The notes beneath the pieces were generated by a model. The model saw only the letters and a list, made by a program, of their open reading frames with translations, was not told the DNA's origin and searched no databases. The translations under genes and the position numbers were made by a program. Positions 8,701 to 16,542 of a stretch of DNA of 64,000 nt are shown here, piece after piece (positions within the stretch are counted from its first letter, which is position 1; each line of letters opens with the position of its first letter). Source of the DNA: a bacterium (GTDB lineage: Bacteria; Desulfobacterota; DSWW01); the NCBI GenBank assembly GCA_028277985.1, contig JANQFG010000179.1, forward strand, positions 1-64,000, read 5' to 3'.

Positions 8701-10411
8701 GGTTGCGTTGACGGCCCACGAAGCCCATCAAGGACATGACGAGCTCCTCACGAAGAGGGTCGATCGCCGGGTTCGTCACCTGGGCGAAGAGCTGTTTGAA
8801 GTAGTCGAAGAGCAGCTGGGGACGTTCAGACAGAACTGCCAGGGCGGCATCGTTGCCCATGGAACCGACCGCTTCCTGACCGTGAGAGGCCATCGGAGAA
8901 AGGATCACGCCGAGCTGCTCTTCCGTATAGCCGAAGGCGTGTTGTTTCCTGAGCAGCACCTCCGGATCTTCGCTCGGGGGATGGGACGGCGTCAGCAGCC
9001 CGCGCAATCCGATCCGGTGCTCCATGACCCAATGGCGATAAGGCTGCTGCCTGGAAATCGTCGCCTTGATCTGTTTGTCCGGGATGATTCGATTCTGTTC
9101 GAGATCGACGAGAAGCATCCGCCCGGGACGCAGCCGCCCCCTGCTTCGGATTTGATCCGCCGGGACATCCAGGACACCGGTTTCCGAGGCCAGGATCACT
9201 TTGCCGTCACGGGTAACCGTGTAACGGGCGGGACGAAGTCCGTTCCGATCGAGCGCTGCACCTACGTAACGACCATCGGTGAAAGCCAGGGCCGCAGGGC
9301 CATCCCAGGGCTCCATGAAGGCGGCATGGTACTCGTAGAAGGCTCGCTGATCCTGTCCCATCAAATACATACTGCCCCAGGCTTCGGGCACGAGCATCAT
9401 CATCGCATGGGGTAGGGAGCGGCCTCCGAGAACGAGCAATTCCAGCGCATTGTCCAGCATGGCCGAATCGCTTCCGCTCTCATCGATCACCGGCTTGATC
9501 TTTTCGATGTCAGGACCGAAGAGCTCTGATGCCAGGATCGCCTCCCTGGCTCGCATTCGATTCACATTGCCGCGGAGGGTGTTGATTTCCCCGTTGTGGG
9601 CCAGAAAACGAAAGGGTTGTGCCAGGCTCCAACTGGGGAAAGTGTTTGTGCTGTACCGCTGGTGAATCACGGCAAAGGCACTCTTGAATCTATGGTCCTG
9701 CAAATCCGGATAGAAGACCGAAAGCTGTGTGCCTATCAGCATTCCCTTGTAGACGGTCGTCCGGGAGGAAAGGCTGACGATATAGAACCCGCTCGGACCG
9801 TCGCTGTCGCCGGTGAGCGCCTTCTCTGCGAGGCGACGGATCACGTACAGCTTTCGTTCGAAGGACCCCGGATCGAGATCGCCGCGCGACAGAAAAACCT
9901 GGCGAATGTCCGGTTGTGCGTCTCGTGCAAATTCGCCGAGTAGCTCCGGATCGACTGGGACCTTGCGCCACCCTAGAACGGGACATCCCTCCTCCTCGCA
10001 GATAGCCTCGAGGGTACGCGCGCCTTTGTCGGCGGGGGCTTCCGCCTTCGGCAGGAAGACCAAGCCGACCCCGTACTCCCCCAATCTCGGAAGACGGAAT
10101 CCGGATTCCCTGCACGCCTCCTGGAACAGAGCGTCCGGAATCTGGACGAGCAGGCCCGCACCGTCTCCGGTCGCCTTGTCGCCTCCGATTGCCCCCCGAT
10201 GTTCCAGGTTGACGAGGATCTCTACAGCGTCAGCAACAACGCCATGATCCGGCCTCGCGTCCAGACGCGCGACAAACCCGACCCCGCAGCTGTCGTGCTC
10301 AAACACAGGGTCATAGAGGCCTTTACCCAAAGCCTCTCTGGAACCCGGTTCGGAGAATCGTGGATCGTCGGTGTGTCTCATGAGCTCCGGCCCCGTTTGC
10401 CCGCGTTTCAT
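5792..10411 (-). CDS. gltB: Glutamate synthase large subunit
   Basis: A 1539-residue protein that makes two glutamates from glutamine and 2-oxoglutarate. Domains in order: class II glutamine amidotransferase with the nucleophile Cys42 (HDSCGVGF), exposed after removal of a roughly 41-residue propeptide; central domain; FMN/[3Fe-4S] synthase domain with ANPKARVSVKLVSAAGVG, the SGEGGEDPRRY loop and the cluster motif CVMMRKCHLNTCPVGIATQ; then the C-terminal GXGXG beta-helix (GNVVLYGAVRGEVYI). It is full length and uninterrupted. ATG 10411 is used; the ATG at 10381 has a ggag just upstream and is a possible alternative start that leaves the same mature enzyme. Confidence 0.95.
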   Translation of the reverse strand: MKRGQTGPELMRHTDDPRFSEPGSREALGKGLYDPVFEHDSCGVGFVARLDARPDHGVVADAVEILVNLEHRGAIGGDKATGDGAGLLVQIPDALFQEACRESGFRLPRLGEYGVGLVFLPKAEAPADKGARTLEAICEEEGCPVLGWRKVPVDPELLGEFARDAQPDIRQVFLSRGDLDPGSFERKLYVIRRLAEKALTGDSDGPSGFYIVSLSSRTTVYKGMLIGTQLSVFYPDLQDHRFKSAFAVIHQRYSTNTFPSWSLAQPFRFLAHNGEINTLRGNVNRMRAREAILASELFGPDIEKIKPVIDESGSDSAMLDNALELLVLGGRSLPHAMMMLVPEAWGSMYLMGQDQRAFYEYHAAFMEPWDGPAALAFTDGRYVGAALDRNGLRPARYTVTRDGKVILASETGVLDVPADQIRSRGRLRPGRMLLVDLEQNRIIPDKQIKATISRQQPYRHWVMEHRIGLRGLLTPSHPPSEDPEVLLRKQHAFGYTEEQLGVILSPMASHGQEAVGSMGNDAALAVLSERPQLLFDYFKQLFAQVTNPAIDPLREELVMSLMGFVGRQRNLLAETPEHCRQLKLNHPILTPEDMHRLRYANHPDIVAASIDILFAVGGDGDCLEESLDSVFEQAERAIADGATLLILTDRDVDAKQMPIPSLLAASGLHHHLIRKGLRTQAGIVVETGDAREVMHFALLIAYGANAVCPYLALATVRELSEEGRLETSCTPEDALDSYITAVKKGLLKTLSRMGISTIRSFHGAQIFEAVGLGPDLVDRYFSGTVSRVGGVGLDEIAGDAEALHRRGYPKNGPAPRLLDMGGSYNNRINGEKHLLSAEAIYKLQQACWTDDYRVFKEYSRIIDEQSSVGVTIRSLLAFRRGTPIPIEEVEPIDSVVSRFTTGAMSLGSISTETHEAIAIAMNRLGARSNSGEGGEDPRRYLPLPGGDSSRSRTKQVASGRFGVTIEYLVNADELQIKIAQGAKPGEGGQLPGHKVSEEIGRVRFTTPGVTLISPPPHHDIYSIEDIAQLIFDLKMANPKARVSVKLVSAAGVGTVAAGVAKAKADMVLIAGHDGGTGASPLTSIKRTGLPWELGLAETQQTLVRNRLRDRIRVQVDGQLRTGRDLAIAALLGAEEFGFGTITLVTLGCVMMRKCHLNTCPVGIATQDEELRKRFPGKPEHVERFMRFIAQELREWMAMLGFRTVEEMIGRVDRLEASPSPGRKKAGTVDLGGIIQSGDGSAESMSPIRCVRSQEHEVDKSFDSMLLPKIGPALEKEEQVHIEMPIRNVHRSIGTTLSGEIARRFGLTGLPPDTLTLRLTGSAGQSLGAFLAAGVTIRVEGDANDYVGKGLSGGKIILVPPSAARFDPGSNIIAGNVVLYGAVRGEVYIHGLAGERFAIRNSGARAVVEGIGDHGCEYMTGGVVVVLGTTGYNFAAGMTGGVAYVYNDSGAFDTRCNLDTVDLESVWTEEDQAELRTLIQGYEDYTGSLQAKKILENWEACLPSFVKVMPIDYRESMERMRLQEDRDRETVSATEEVYHG

Positions 10412-10783
10412 CCACCACCGCCGTCTGCGCCTCGCTCGCCCTTGTCATCGATCATGTGCGAGGCGCTCTCAAGAAGCACAGAATTTGATGACGAGAAGCA
10501 ATACGCCGTTTCTTGTTTTCCGGCGATTCGTTCTGTTCCGTAATCCGGTCGATAGTGGGGCAAATACCATACCTGCGTAGCACAACTCAACTTGCCGGAA
10601 TCACGAACACTCCTTTCGGGGAGGGGCGTGCGCGTATCCTTATGCCTTGGGAGCCCCTTGTCGTATCCTGCTCTTTTTGTTAAACTTCTCTACGCTGTAC
10701 GAATCGAGTCCAGGCCGACTGCGAACCACCCAGTCCCCGCACCCTTCCGGGCCGGACGAGATGAAACGCCGTGGAACAGCAAA
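10412..10783. other. Spacer between gltB and tRNA-Val
   Basis: No gene is visible in these 372 bases. The part near gltB should contain its promoter, but no convincing hexamer pair is seen there. A weak candidate promoter for the tRNA is TTGTCG (10658-10663), 17 bases, TAAACT (10681-10686). A short imperfect CGCCG...CGGCG hairpin lies around 10505-10530. Confidence 0.35.
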
Positions 10784-10858
<75 letters not shown>

Positions 10859-10867
10859 AGCAAAATC

Positions 10868-10898
10868 AAGGGGTTAGGTGAAAAACCTAATCCCTTTT
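10868..10898 (+). terminator. Rho-independent terminator of tRNA-Val
   Basis: The stem GGGGTTAGGT pairs with ACCTAATCCC (one G-T pair) around a GAAAA loop and runs into TTTT. It lies ten bases past the encoded CCA, so the tRNA is probably a single-gene transcript. Confidence 0.85.
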
Positions 10899-10949
10899 CT
10901 AGTTTCTTCTCCCGATTTCCCAGGTGGCAGGCTTGTTCCATAGTTCGCC

Positions 10950-10963
10950 TTGATCTTGATCAA
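10950..10963. promoter_or_regulatory. FNR-type palindrome (TTGAT-N4-ATCAA)
   Basis: TTGATCTTGATCAA is an exact match to the FNR consensus half-sites TTGAT and ATCAA with four bases between. It overlaps the -35 element of the hybrid-kinase promoter, centred near -35 of the inferred transcription start. A site at that place usually represses, whereas -41.5 activates. Other CRP/FNR-family proteins could bind the same sequence. Confidence 0.6.
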
Positions 10964-10984
10964 AACTCAACTTCCTACTATAAA
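10956..10984 (+). promoter_or_regulatory. Sigma70-type promoter of the hybrid sensor kinase
   Basis: TTGATC (10956-10961), a 17-base spacer and TATAAA (10979-10984). The pair matches the consensus well and lies 42 bases before the start codon of the kinase. The FNR-type palindrome covers its -35 hexamer. Confidence 0.55.
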
Positions 10985-11025
10985 AAGATTTGGTTACTAC
11001 ATGTCTCTCGGGAGGCGGTGAAGGG

Positions 11026-12927
11026 ATGGAACCCCAGAAGATTCACGTCCTTTGCGTGGACGACAGTCCCTATGACCGAGAATTGATTCGACGCGCCCTC
11101 GAGAAGGGAGAAGAGGGTTTCACCATTACGGAAGCCTCGGATCGACAGACCTTCGAATCTCGTCTTGCAGCCGTCGAGTGTGACGTGGTGCTCACCGACT
11201 TCAACATTCTCGGTTTCGAGGGATTGGAGGTCATCAAGATCGTTCAGGAGCGGTTGCCCGGCACGCCTGTTATCGTGATCACCGGCACCGGCTCGGAAGA
11301 AATCGCCGTCAAGGCCCTGAAGCAGGGTGCGGCGGACTATGTCATCAAGACGCCGTCCCACATCGCCCAGCTTCCTCTGACGATCCGGCGAGTCCTCGGT
11401 GCCAGGCGGTCTGAAACGGAGCGCGAAAGGCTCCTGTCGGCCATCGAGCAGTCCGGGGAAGCGGTCCTCATCACCGACTCGGAGGGAACCATCCAGTACG
11501 TGAACCCTGCCTTCGAGAGGACCACGGGTTACGAGGCCGACGAGGCGGTAGGACAGAACCCTAGCTTTCTGAAGAGCGGGAAGCAGAACGAGGCCTTTTA
11601 TCGCGAAATGTGGGAGACGATCTCCAGCGGCAGGACCTGGCAGGGTCGCATCATCAACCGGAAGAAGGACGGTTCGCACTACACCGAATCTGCCACCCTG
11701 TCCCCGGTTCTCAACCCTGCTGGAAAAATCATCAATTACGTGAGTATCAAACGCGACATTACGGAACATCTTCGGCTCGAGGCCCAGCTCCAGCAGTCCC
11801 AGAGGATGGAGACGATCGGAAGGCTTGCTGGAGGCGTGGCCCATGATTTCAACAACATTCTCTCCATCATCCTTGGATACGCTCAGATGGCGCTGGACGA
11901 GGTGAGCCCCGGTCACCGTCTTCACGACCCGATCGCCGAAATTCTGGAAGCGGGAAGAAGAGCCAGCGATCTCACCCGCCAGCTACTCGCCTTCAGCCGT
12001 CAGCAGACCCTCCAGCCCGAAGTCCTCGACATCAATGCGGTGGTGAAGAACGTGGAGAGGATGCTCCGCAGATTGATCGGAGAGGACATCGAGCTCGTCA
12101 CCGATCTCGCCGATGATCCGGGCTACGTAAAGGCGGACGCCAGCCAGATCGAGCAGATCATCATCAACCTGGCGGTCAACGCCAGGGATGCCATGCCGGA
12201 AGGCGGCAGGCTGGCCGTGGCGACGGCCCGGGCCGATCTTGACGTCCGCGATGGACCGGGCCAGGAGACGTACCGTTCCGGATCTGATGTGATGATCTCC
12301 GTGTCGGACACGGGCGGCGGTATGGATGAGGAGACCCGGTCCAAGATTTTCGAGCCCTTTTTCACCACAAAGGAGAAGAGCAAGGGCACGGGGCTCGGTC
12401 TCTCGACGGTTTACGGAATCGTGAAACAATCCGACGGCCATGTTTCGTGTTCCAGCGAACCGGGACAGGGCACGACCTTCAACATTTATCTTCCTCGCAC
12501 AGAGGAGAAGCCGGCTCAGAAGCCCGTGTCGCCGGATGGCATAGAACAGAGGACGGGAGGAGAAGAGATTCTTCTGGTGGAAGACGAACCCGCACTGCGT
12601 GGACTCCTGGATCGCTTTCTCAAAGGCCTGAATTACACCGTATCCTCTGCAGCCAACGCCGGCGAGGCCCTTCTCCTGGTAGAAGAGAAAGGGTTGCGAC
12701 CCGATCTGGTCATCAGCGACGTGGTGATGCCCGGAATGAGCGGACGGGTTCTCGTGGAGCGCCTCCTGAGAATCCAGCCGGACCTGAAGGTGATCTACAT
12801 GTCCGGGTACACCGACGATGCGATTGTTCACCACGGAGTCCTCGACCCGGATACGCCCTTCATTCACAAGCCTTTCAGCCTCAATGACTTTCGCTCAATG
12901 GTCGACCACGTGCTCAGTGGGCGGTGA
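11026..12927 (+). CDS. Hybrid sensor histidine kinase (REC-PAS-HisKA-HATPase-REC)
   Basis: A 633-residue soluble phosphorelay protein with no membrane segment. Domains in order: N-terminal receiver (phosphoacceptor Asp58 in LTDF), PAS sensor about 130-255 ([14 protein letters not shown]), dimerisation/phosphoacceptor domain with His273 (VAHDFNN), HATPase with [26 protein letters not shown] and [12 protein letters not shown], and a C-terminal receiver with Asp565 (ISDVVMPG). The start at ATG 11026 has gggagg ten bases upstream; an upstream TTG at 10990 overlaps no good ribosome site. There is no DNA-binding output domain, so it must signal to another protein. It lies directly before the ketone-carboxylase-like operon and is a plausible regulator of it (inference from place only). 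Confidence 0.88.
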   Translation: MEPQKIHVLCVDDSPYDRELIRRALEKGEEGFTITEASDRQTFESRLAAVECDVVLTDFNILGFEGLEVIKIVQERLPGTPVIVITGTGSEEIAVKALKQGAADYVIKTPSHIAQLPLTIRRVLGARRSETERERLLSAIEQSGEAVLITDSEGTIQYVNPAFERTTGYEADEAVGQNPSFLKSGKQNEAFYREMWETISSGRTWQGRIINRKKDGSHYTESATLSPVLNPAGKIINYVSIKRDITEHLRLEAQLQQSQRMETIGRLAGGVAHDFNNILSIILGYAQMALDEVSPGHRLHDPIAEILEAGRRASDLTRQLLAFSRQQTLQPEVLDINAVVKNVERMLRRLIGEDIELVTDLADDPGYVKADASQIEQIIINLAVNARDAMPEGGRLAVATARADLDVRDGPGQETYRSGSDVMISVSDTGGGMDEETRSKIFEPFFTTKEKSKGTGLGLSTVYGIVKQSDGHVSCSSEPGQGTTFNIYLPRTEEKPAQKPVSPDGIEQRTGGEEILLVEDEPALRGLLDRFLKGLNYTVSSAANAGEALLLVEEKGLRPDLVISDVVMPGMSGRVLVERLLRIQPDLKVIYMSGYTDDAIVHHGVLDPDTPFIHKPFSLNDFRSMVDHVLSGR

Positions 12928-13010
12928 AGGGGGGGGAAGAACAGGATATTCTCAAGAATAGCAGGGCGTTACAAGCAGCGGTGACACCGGCCCGACGGAA
13001 TCCTCCCGCT

Positions 13011-13037
13011 TTGACTTGACCCCTCCGCAGGTAATAT
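13011..13037 (+). promoter_or_regulatory. Candidate promoter of the carboxylase operon
   Basis: TTGACT (13011-13016) and TAATAT (13032-13037) with a 15-base spacer, in the 279-base gap between the kinase and the first carboxylase gene. The spacer is short for sigma70, so the call is weak. The rest of this gap (12928-13206) shows no gene and no clear terminator for the kinase. Confidence 0.35.
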
Positions 13038-13206
13038 CATCTTGGCGAAACCGTACTAGAATCCACGATTTCTTTTTCCGTTTCCACCGGTCTACTCCCA
13101 GACCCTGTCCTTGCATGCGGAATCGGTGTTTGGAGGGCGCAATTCCCGGGTGGGATCGCCCTCTGGATCCGTAACATCGACAAGCTCGAGGCAGAGAGGA
13201 TTGCAC

Positions 13207-15246
13207 ATGGGCTACACGATTGATATCGATACGGGCGGCACCTTCACAGACGGGTTCTTCGTGCTTGGAAACAGGGTGGCCTCGGTAAAGGTACCGACCA
13301 CTCCACACGACCTGACCGTCTGTTTCCTTCACTGTATAGAGGCGGGCGCGGAACAGTTCGGCCTTCCGGTGGAGGACCTTCTGTACGAAACCGAGGTCAT
13401 CCGGTTTTCGAACACCATCGGGACGAACGCGATCATCCAGAGGGACGGGAGCAGGATCGGCCTCCTCGTCACAGCGGGCTGCGAGGATCTGGCGCCGACG
13501 CAGAGTGAAGACGCCAAAACACCGCTCGTGTCCCCGGACATGGTGATCGGCGTCGACGAAGGTATCGATCGAGCCGGTGAAGTTCACCGTCGGCCGACCA
13601 GCAAGGCTGTCCTCTCCGCAGCGCAGACACTAATCGACCGAGGCGCCCGCTGCCTGGTCGTGGCCTTCACCCATTCGGAGTTCAACCCGGAAAACGAGCG
13701 GTTCGTACGGACAACGGTCAAGGAGGAATATCCGCGGGACTATCTCGGATCGGTCCCCGTATTCCTCTCCTCGGACATCTCTCGCCGGTCCGGACGGGCC
13801 GAACGGATCAACGCCGCCGTTCTCAACGCCTACATCCACGGCAAGCTGGCCAGGCTGCTGTACAAGGCCGGAGAGGATCTCCGTCAGCGGCTCTATCGCA
13901 AGAACCTCTTCATCGTTCACAACAATGGATCCGTTGCCCGCGTGGCCAAGACACGGGCCATCCATACCTACAATTCAGGTCCTGCAGCCGGTCTGCTCGG
14001 CGCCCGACTGACCGGACAGCTCTGCCAAACCGCCAACCTCATTTCCGCTGACATGGGAGGTACATCTTTTGACCTTGGCTATGTCCGCGACGGCCGGGCA
14101 AGCCACACCCTGAGGCCGGACGTCGAGGGATTCGAGGTGAACCTGCCGATGATGCAAATCCGTGCTCTCGGGGCCGGAGGCGGATCGATTGCCTCGGTTG
14201 CTTCGAGAGAGCTTCAGGTCGGTCCCCGGTCCGCCGGCGCTCTGCCCGGCCCGGTCTGCTTCGACCTGGGAGGAACGGAGCCCACGGTAACCGATGCCGA
14301 TCTGGTTCTCGGCATCCTGGACCCTGCATACTTCCTGGGCGGGACCATGAAACTCAATCTCGACAAGGCGAGGAAGGTTCTGAAAGAGAAGGTTGCCGAC
14401 CCACTCGGCCTCTCGGTGGAGGCCGCGGCCCTGGCAATCAAGGCCCGGATCGATGGGGAGATGGGGGCGGAGGTTAGAAAGCTTCGGGATCGAATGGGCG
14501 TTGAACAGGATCCTCTTCTCGTGATCTATGGCGGGGCCGGCCCGGCCCACTGCTGCCACATGGCCGAGGCAGCGGGGCTCAAGAAGATCGTTGTCACGCC
14601 TTTTTCCGCTGTCTTCTCCGCTTTTTCTTCATCCAGCATGGATGTGGGCCACCGGTACGAGACACGGGTGGATCTTCCCCTTGGGGAAACGACCGATTAT
14701 CACCCGCTCGAGAAGGCCACGGACGCGATGAAGAGGAAGGCGAATCGTGACATGCGTGGAGAGGGTTTTGCAGAGGATCAGGTGGAACTGAGCCTCGAGC
14801 TCTTTGTCCGGTCCGGAGAAGAGGGCGCTGAAGCGAGAATCTTTGCGGAACAGGACTTCTTCCGGCAGCCCGATAAGATCCGTGAGGTGATCCTCGCGGC
14901 CCGTGAACGCCTCAACATTGAAGACACGCATCCCAAGGATCCGACCCTGACGATGGTGTGTCTGGTCGCCCGGGCTGCGGTTGCACACTACGAGGTGCCG
15001 CCAGTCTCCGCCGCATCGAACGGGAAGGAACGCGCGGAGAAGGGAAGTCGCAGCCTCGTGCTCAACGGGTCGGAAGGCACGCAGCCGACGCCCGTGTACG
15101 ATCGATCCCTTCTTACACATGGTCACAACCTGGTCGGCCCGGCGCTGGTCGAGTCCGAGCAGACCACGCTCCTCATTCCTCCCGGGTGGCGGATGCGTGT
15201 GGATCGTTACAACAACGCGGTCTTGGAGGAGGTTTCAGAAGGATGA
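13207..15246 (+). CDS. HyuA-like ATP-binding subunit, ketone carboxylase/hydantoinase family (first copy)
   Basis: A 679-residue member of the hydantoinase A/5-oxoprolinase family. The N-terminal phosphate-binding motif is DIDTGGTFTD, followed by SNTIGTNAIIQRDG and, mid-protein, the second sugar-kinase-type loop ADMGGTSFDLG, then GALPGPVCFDLGG and TVTDADLVLG. In acetophenone and acetone carboxylases these subunits use ATP to activate the ketone or bicarbonate. ATG 13207 was chosen because agagagga precedes it and the ATPase motif then falls near residue 10, as in relatives. Size and gene order match an ApcA-like subunit. The stop overlaps the next start as ATGA. The true substrate is not readable from sequence. 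Confidence 0.8.
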   Translation: MGYTIDIDTGGTFTDGFFVLGNRVASVKVPTTPHDLTVCFLHCIEAGAEQFGLPVEDLLYETEVIRFSNTIGTNAIIQRDGSRIGLLVTAGCEDLAPTQSEDAKTPLVSPDMVIGVDEGIDRAGEVHRRPTSKAVLSAAQTLIDRGARCLVVAFTHSEFNPENERFVRTTVKEEYPRDYLGSVPVFLSSDISRRSGRAERINAAVLNAYIHGKLARLLYKAGEDLRQRLYRKNLFIVHNNGSVARVAKTRAIHTYNSGPAAGLLGARLTGQLCQTANLISADMGGTSFDLGYVRDGRASHTLRPDVEGFEVNLPMMQIRALGAGGGSIASVASRELQVGPRSAGALPGPVCFDLGGTEPTVTDADLVLGILDPAYFLGGTMKLNLDKARKVLKEKVADPLGLSVEAAALAIKARIDGEMGAEVRKLRDRMGVEQDPLLVIYGGAGPAHCCHMAEAAGLKKIVVTPFSAVFSAFSSSSMDVGHRYETRVDLPLGETTDYHPLEKATDAMKRKANRDMRGEGFAEDQVELSLELFVRSGEEGAEARIFAEQDFFRQPDKIREVILAARERLNIEDTHPKDPTLTMVCLVARAAVAHYEVPPVSAASNGKERAEKGSRSLVLNGSEGTQPTPVYDRSLLTHGHNLVGPALVESEQTTLLIPPGWRMRVDRYNNAVLEEVSEG

Positions 15247-15575
15247 AGGTCAGGATAACGGAGTACCTGGAGATCGACCTGGATCATGAGAAATGGACCT
15301 GTCAGCGATGCGACCACGCACTGATCAGCGCCCGAGAGAACTACAAGAAGGGTTGTGTCGTGGCGGAGAGACCTCTCGAGGAAATCCACCCGTCCATGGT
15401 CGAAGGGCAGGGGTACAGCTTCTCTCCGGATCCGGATTACTGCCGGATCCTGGAATTCTACTGCCCTGAATGCGGGGTCATGATCGAAAACGAATATCTG
15501 CCGCCCGGCCATCCGATCACCCACGACGTTGAGCTCGACGTGGACCTTCTCAAGAAGCGGCATGGAAGGGGATGA
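15243..15575 (+). CDS. Small Zn-ribbon subunit, acetone/acetophenone carboxylase gamma type
   Basis: A 110-residue protein with CxxC pairs CQRC (near residue 20) and CPEC (near residue 75), which would bind one metal ion, probably zinc. Both size and cysteine pattern match the small gamma-type subunit of ATP-dependent acetone and acetophenone carboxylases (ApcB-like). It begins inside the stop of the preceding HyuA-like gene (ATGA) and ends inside the next gene, so it is made in step with both. In the known carboxylase the small subunit is structural; here that role is inferred from context. Confidence 0.7.
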   Translation: MKVRITEYLEIDLDHEKWTCQRCDHALISARENYKKGCVVAERPLEEIHPSMVEGQGYSFSPDPDYCRILEFYCPECGVMIENEYLPPGHPITHDVELDVDLLKKRHGRG

Positions 15576-16518
15576 GGTGACGGGCCGCGAACTGTTCAAT
15601 GATTTCCTGAAGGGAGACCCCCTGAGGCGACCGGCCTTCGTGCCGATGATCCGCGGGTTGCTTTCCAGGGTCGAGGGACAACCGATGGAGACCCTGACCT
15701 CGGATGCAACCCTTTGGGCCAACAGCCTGATGAAGGCTTCGAAGCTCCTGGGGCTCGATGGTGTGGTCGTGGGGCTCGACGTCACACTCATGGCAGAGGC
15801 TTGCGGCTGCCCCGTGAGTTGGGAACAGGACAGGCCGGTCCTCATGCCCCTTGAGGGGGATCTCAATGAGGAACCGGAACAGTCCGGGCGCCTCCAATAT
15901 GCTCTGGAGGCGGCAAGCAGGTTGTTCGAAACCAGTCGATCCGAAGTTGCGTGTATCGCTGCACTCACGGGTCCGGTCACCCTTGCCCGCCAGCTTTTCG
16001 GCGCGGAGGAGGGTCCGGAACGCACCCGAGAGGTGAAGCCACTGCTCGTTCGAGTCGTAGAGGCCTTCTGTGCCACCCGCCCGGATGTGTTCCTGTTCCT
16101 CGAGGAAAGCCGGGGCTGGACGGGCCCGACGTCTGCACAACGCCGCATCTACAACACGCTCAAGAATATCACCTCCTACTACGATGTGAGCTCGGGCCTC
16201 TACCTCGAGGGGGTGCCCTCACCGAACCTGAACGCATTCTCCGTACTCGACATGGATGTCTACGTCCTCGGTCCGGCAGAGAGCGATCCGCTCCCCTCGC
16301 CGTCCACCCTGTGGGAGCTCGGTGAAGAGGCCCTCGGCGTGGGTCTTGGCCTGCCGTTGGATGACGTGGGCGAAGCCAGGAAGTTCATCGATGAAGGACA
16401 ACGGCGCTATCGCGAACGAGCCCGACCCGGCTTCTTCCTGACCAGTGTAGGTCCGGTTACCCGGGATGCGGATCTGGAGGCCCTGCGTACGCTGGCAAAT
16501 GAGATTATGGGCCTGTAA
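15562..16518 (+). CDS. URO-D-like protein within the carboxylase operon (possible epsilon-type subunit)
   Basis: A 318-residue protein (about 35 kDa) with the outline of the uroporphyrinogen decarboxylase/methyltransferase TIM-barrel family: FLKGDPLRRPAFVP at the start and ALTGPVTLARQLFG in the middle, as in other URO-D-like proteins. It sits between the small subunit and the second HyuA-like gene, in the operon. In acetophenone carboxylase a separate 34-kDa subunit (ApcE) is needed for activity; the size fits, but I cannot confirm homology. ATG 15562 overlaps the upstream gene by 14 bases; a GTG at 15577 directly after that gene's stop has a better ribosome site (ggaagggg) and may be the real start. 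Confidence 0.65.
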   Translation: MEGDEVTGRELFNDFLKGDPLRRPAFVPMIRGLLSRVEGQPMETLTSDATLWANSLMKASKLLGLDGVVVGLDVTLMAEACGCPVSWEQDRPVLMPLEGDLNEEPEQSGRLQYALEAASRLFETSRSEVACIAALTGPVTLARQLFGAEEGPERTREVKPLLVRVVEAFCATRPDVFLFLEESRGWTGPTSAQRRIYNTLKNITSYYDVSSGLYLEGVPSPNLNAFSVLDMDVYVLGPAESDPLPSPSTLWELGEEALGVGLGLPLDDVGEARKFIDEGQRRYRERARPGFFLTSVGPVTRDADLEALRTLANEIMGL

Positions 16519-16542
16519 CCCGAACGGACGAAAAGGTGTGCT

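Noticed and set aside
6545-9415. Two long plus-strand frames inside gltB
   Set aside because: Both are antisense to well-supported glutamate synthase domains; no motif, no ribosome site.
10505-10530. A sigma54-type promoter in front of gltB
   Set aside because: A GG and a TTGCT are present on the minus strand, but the spacing is too short for the -24/-12 pattern.
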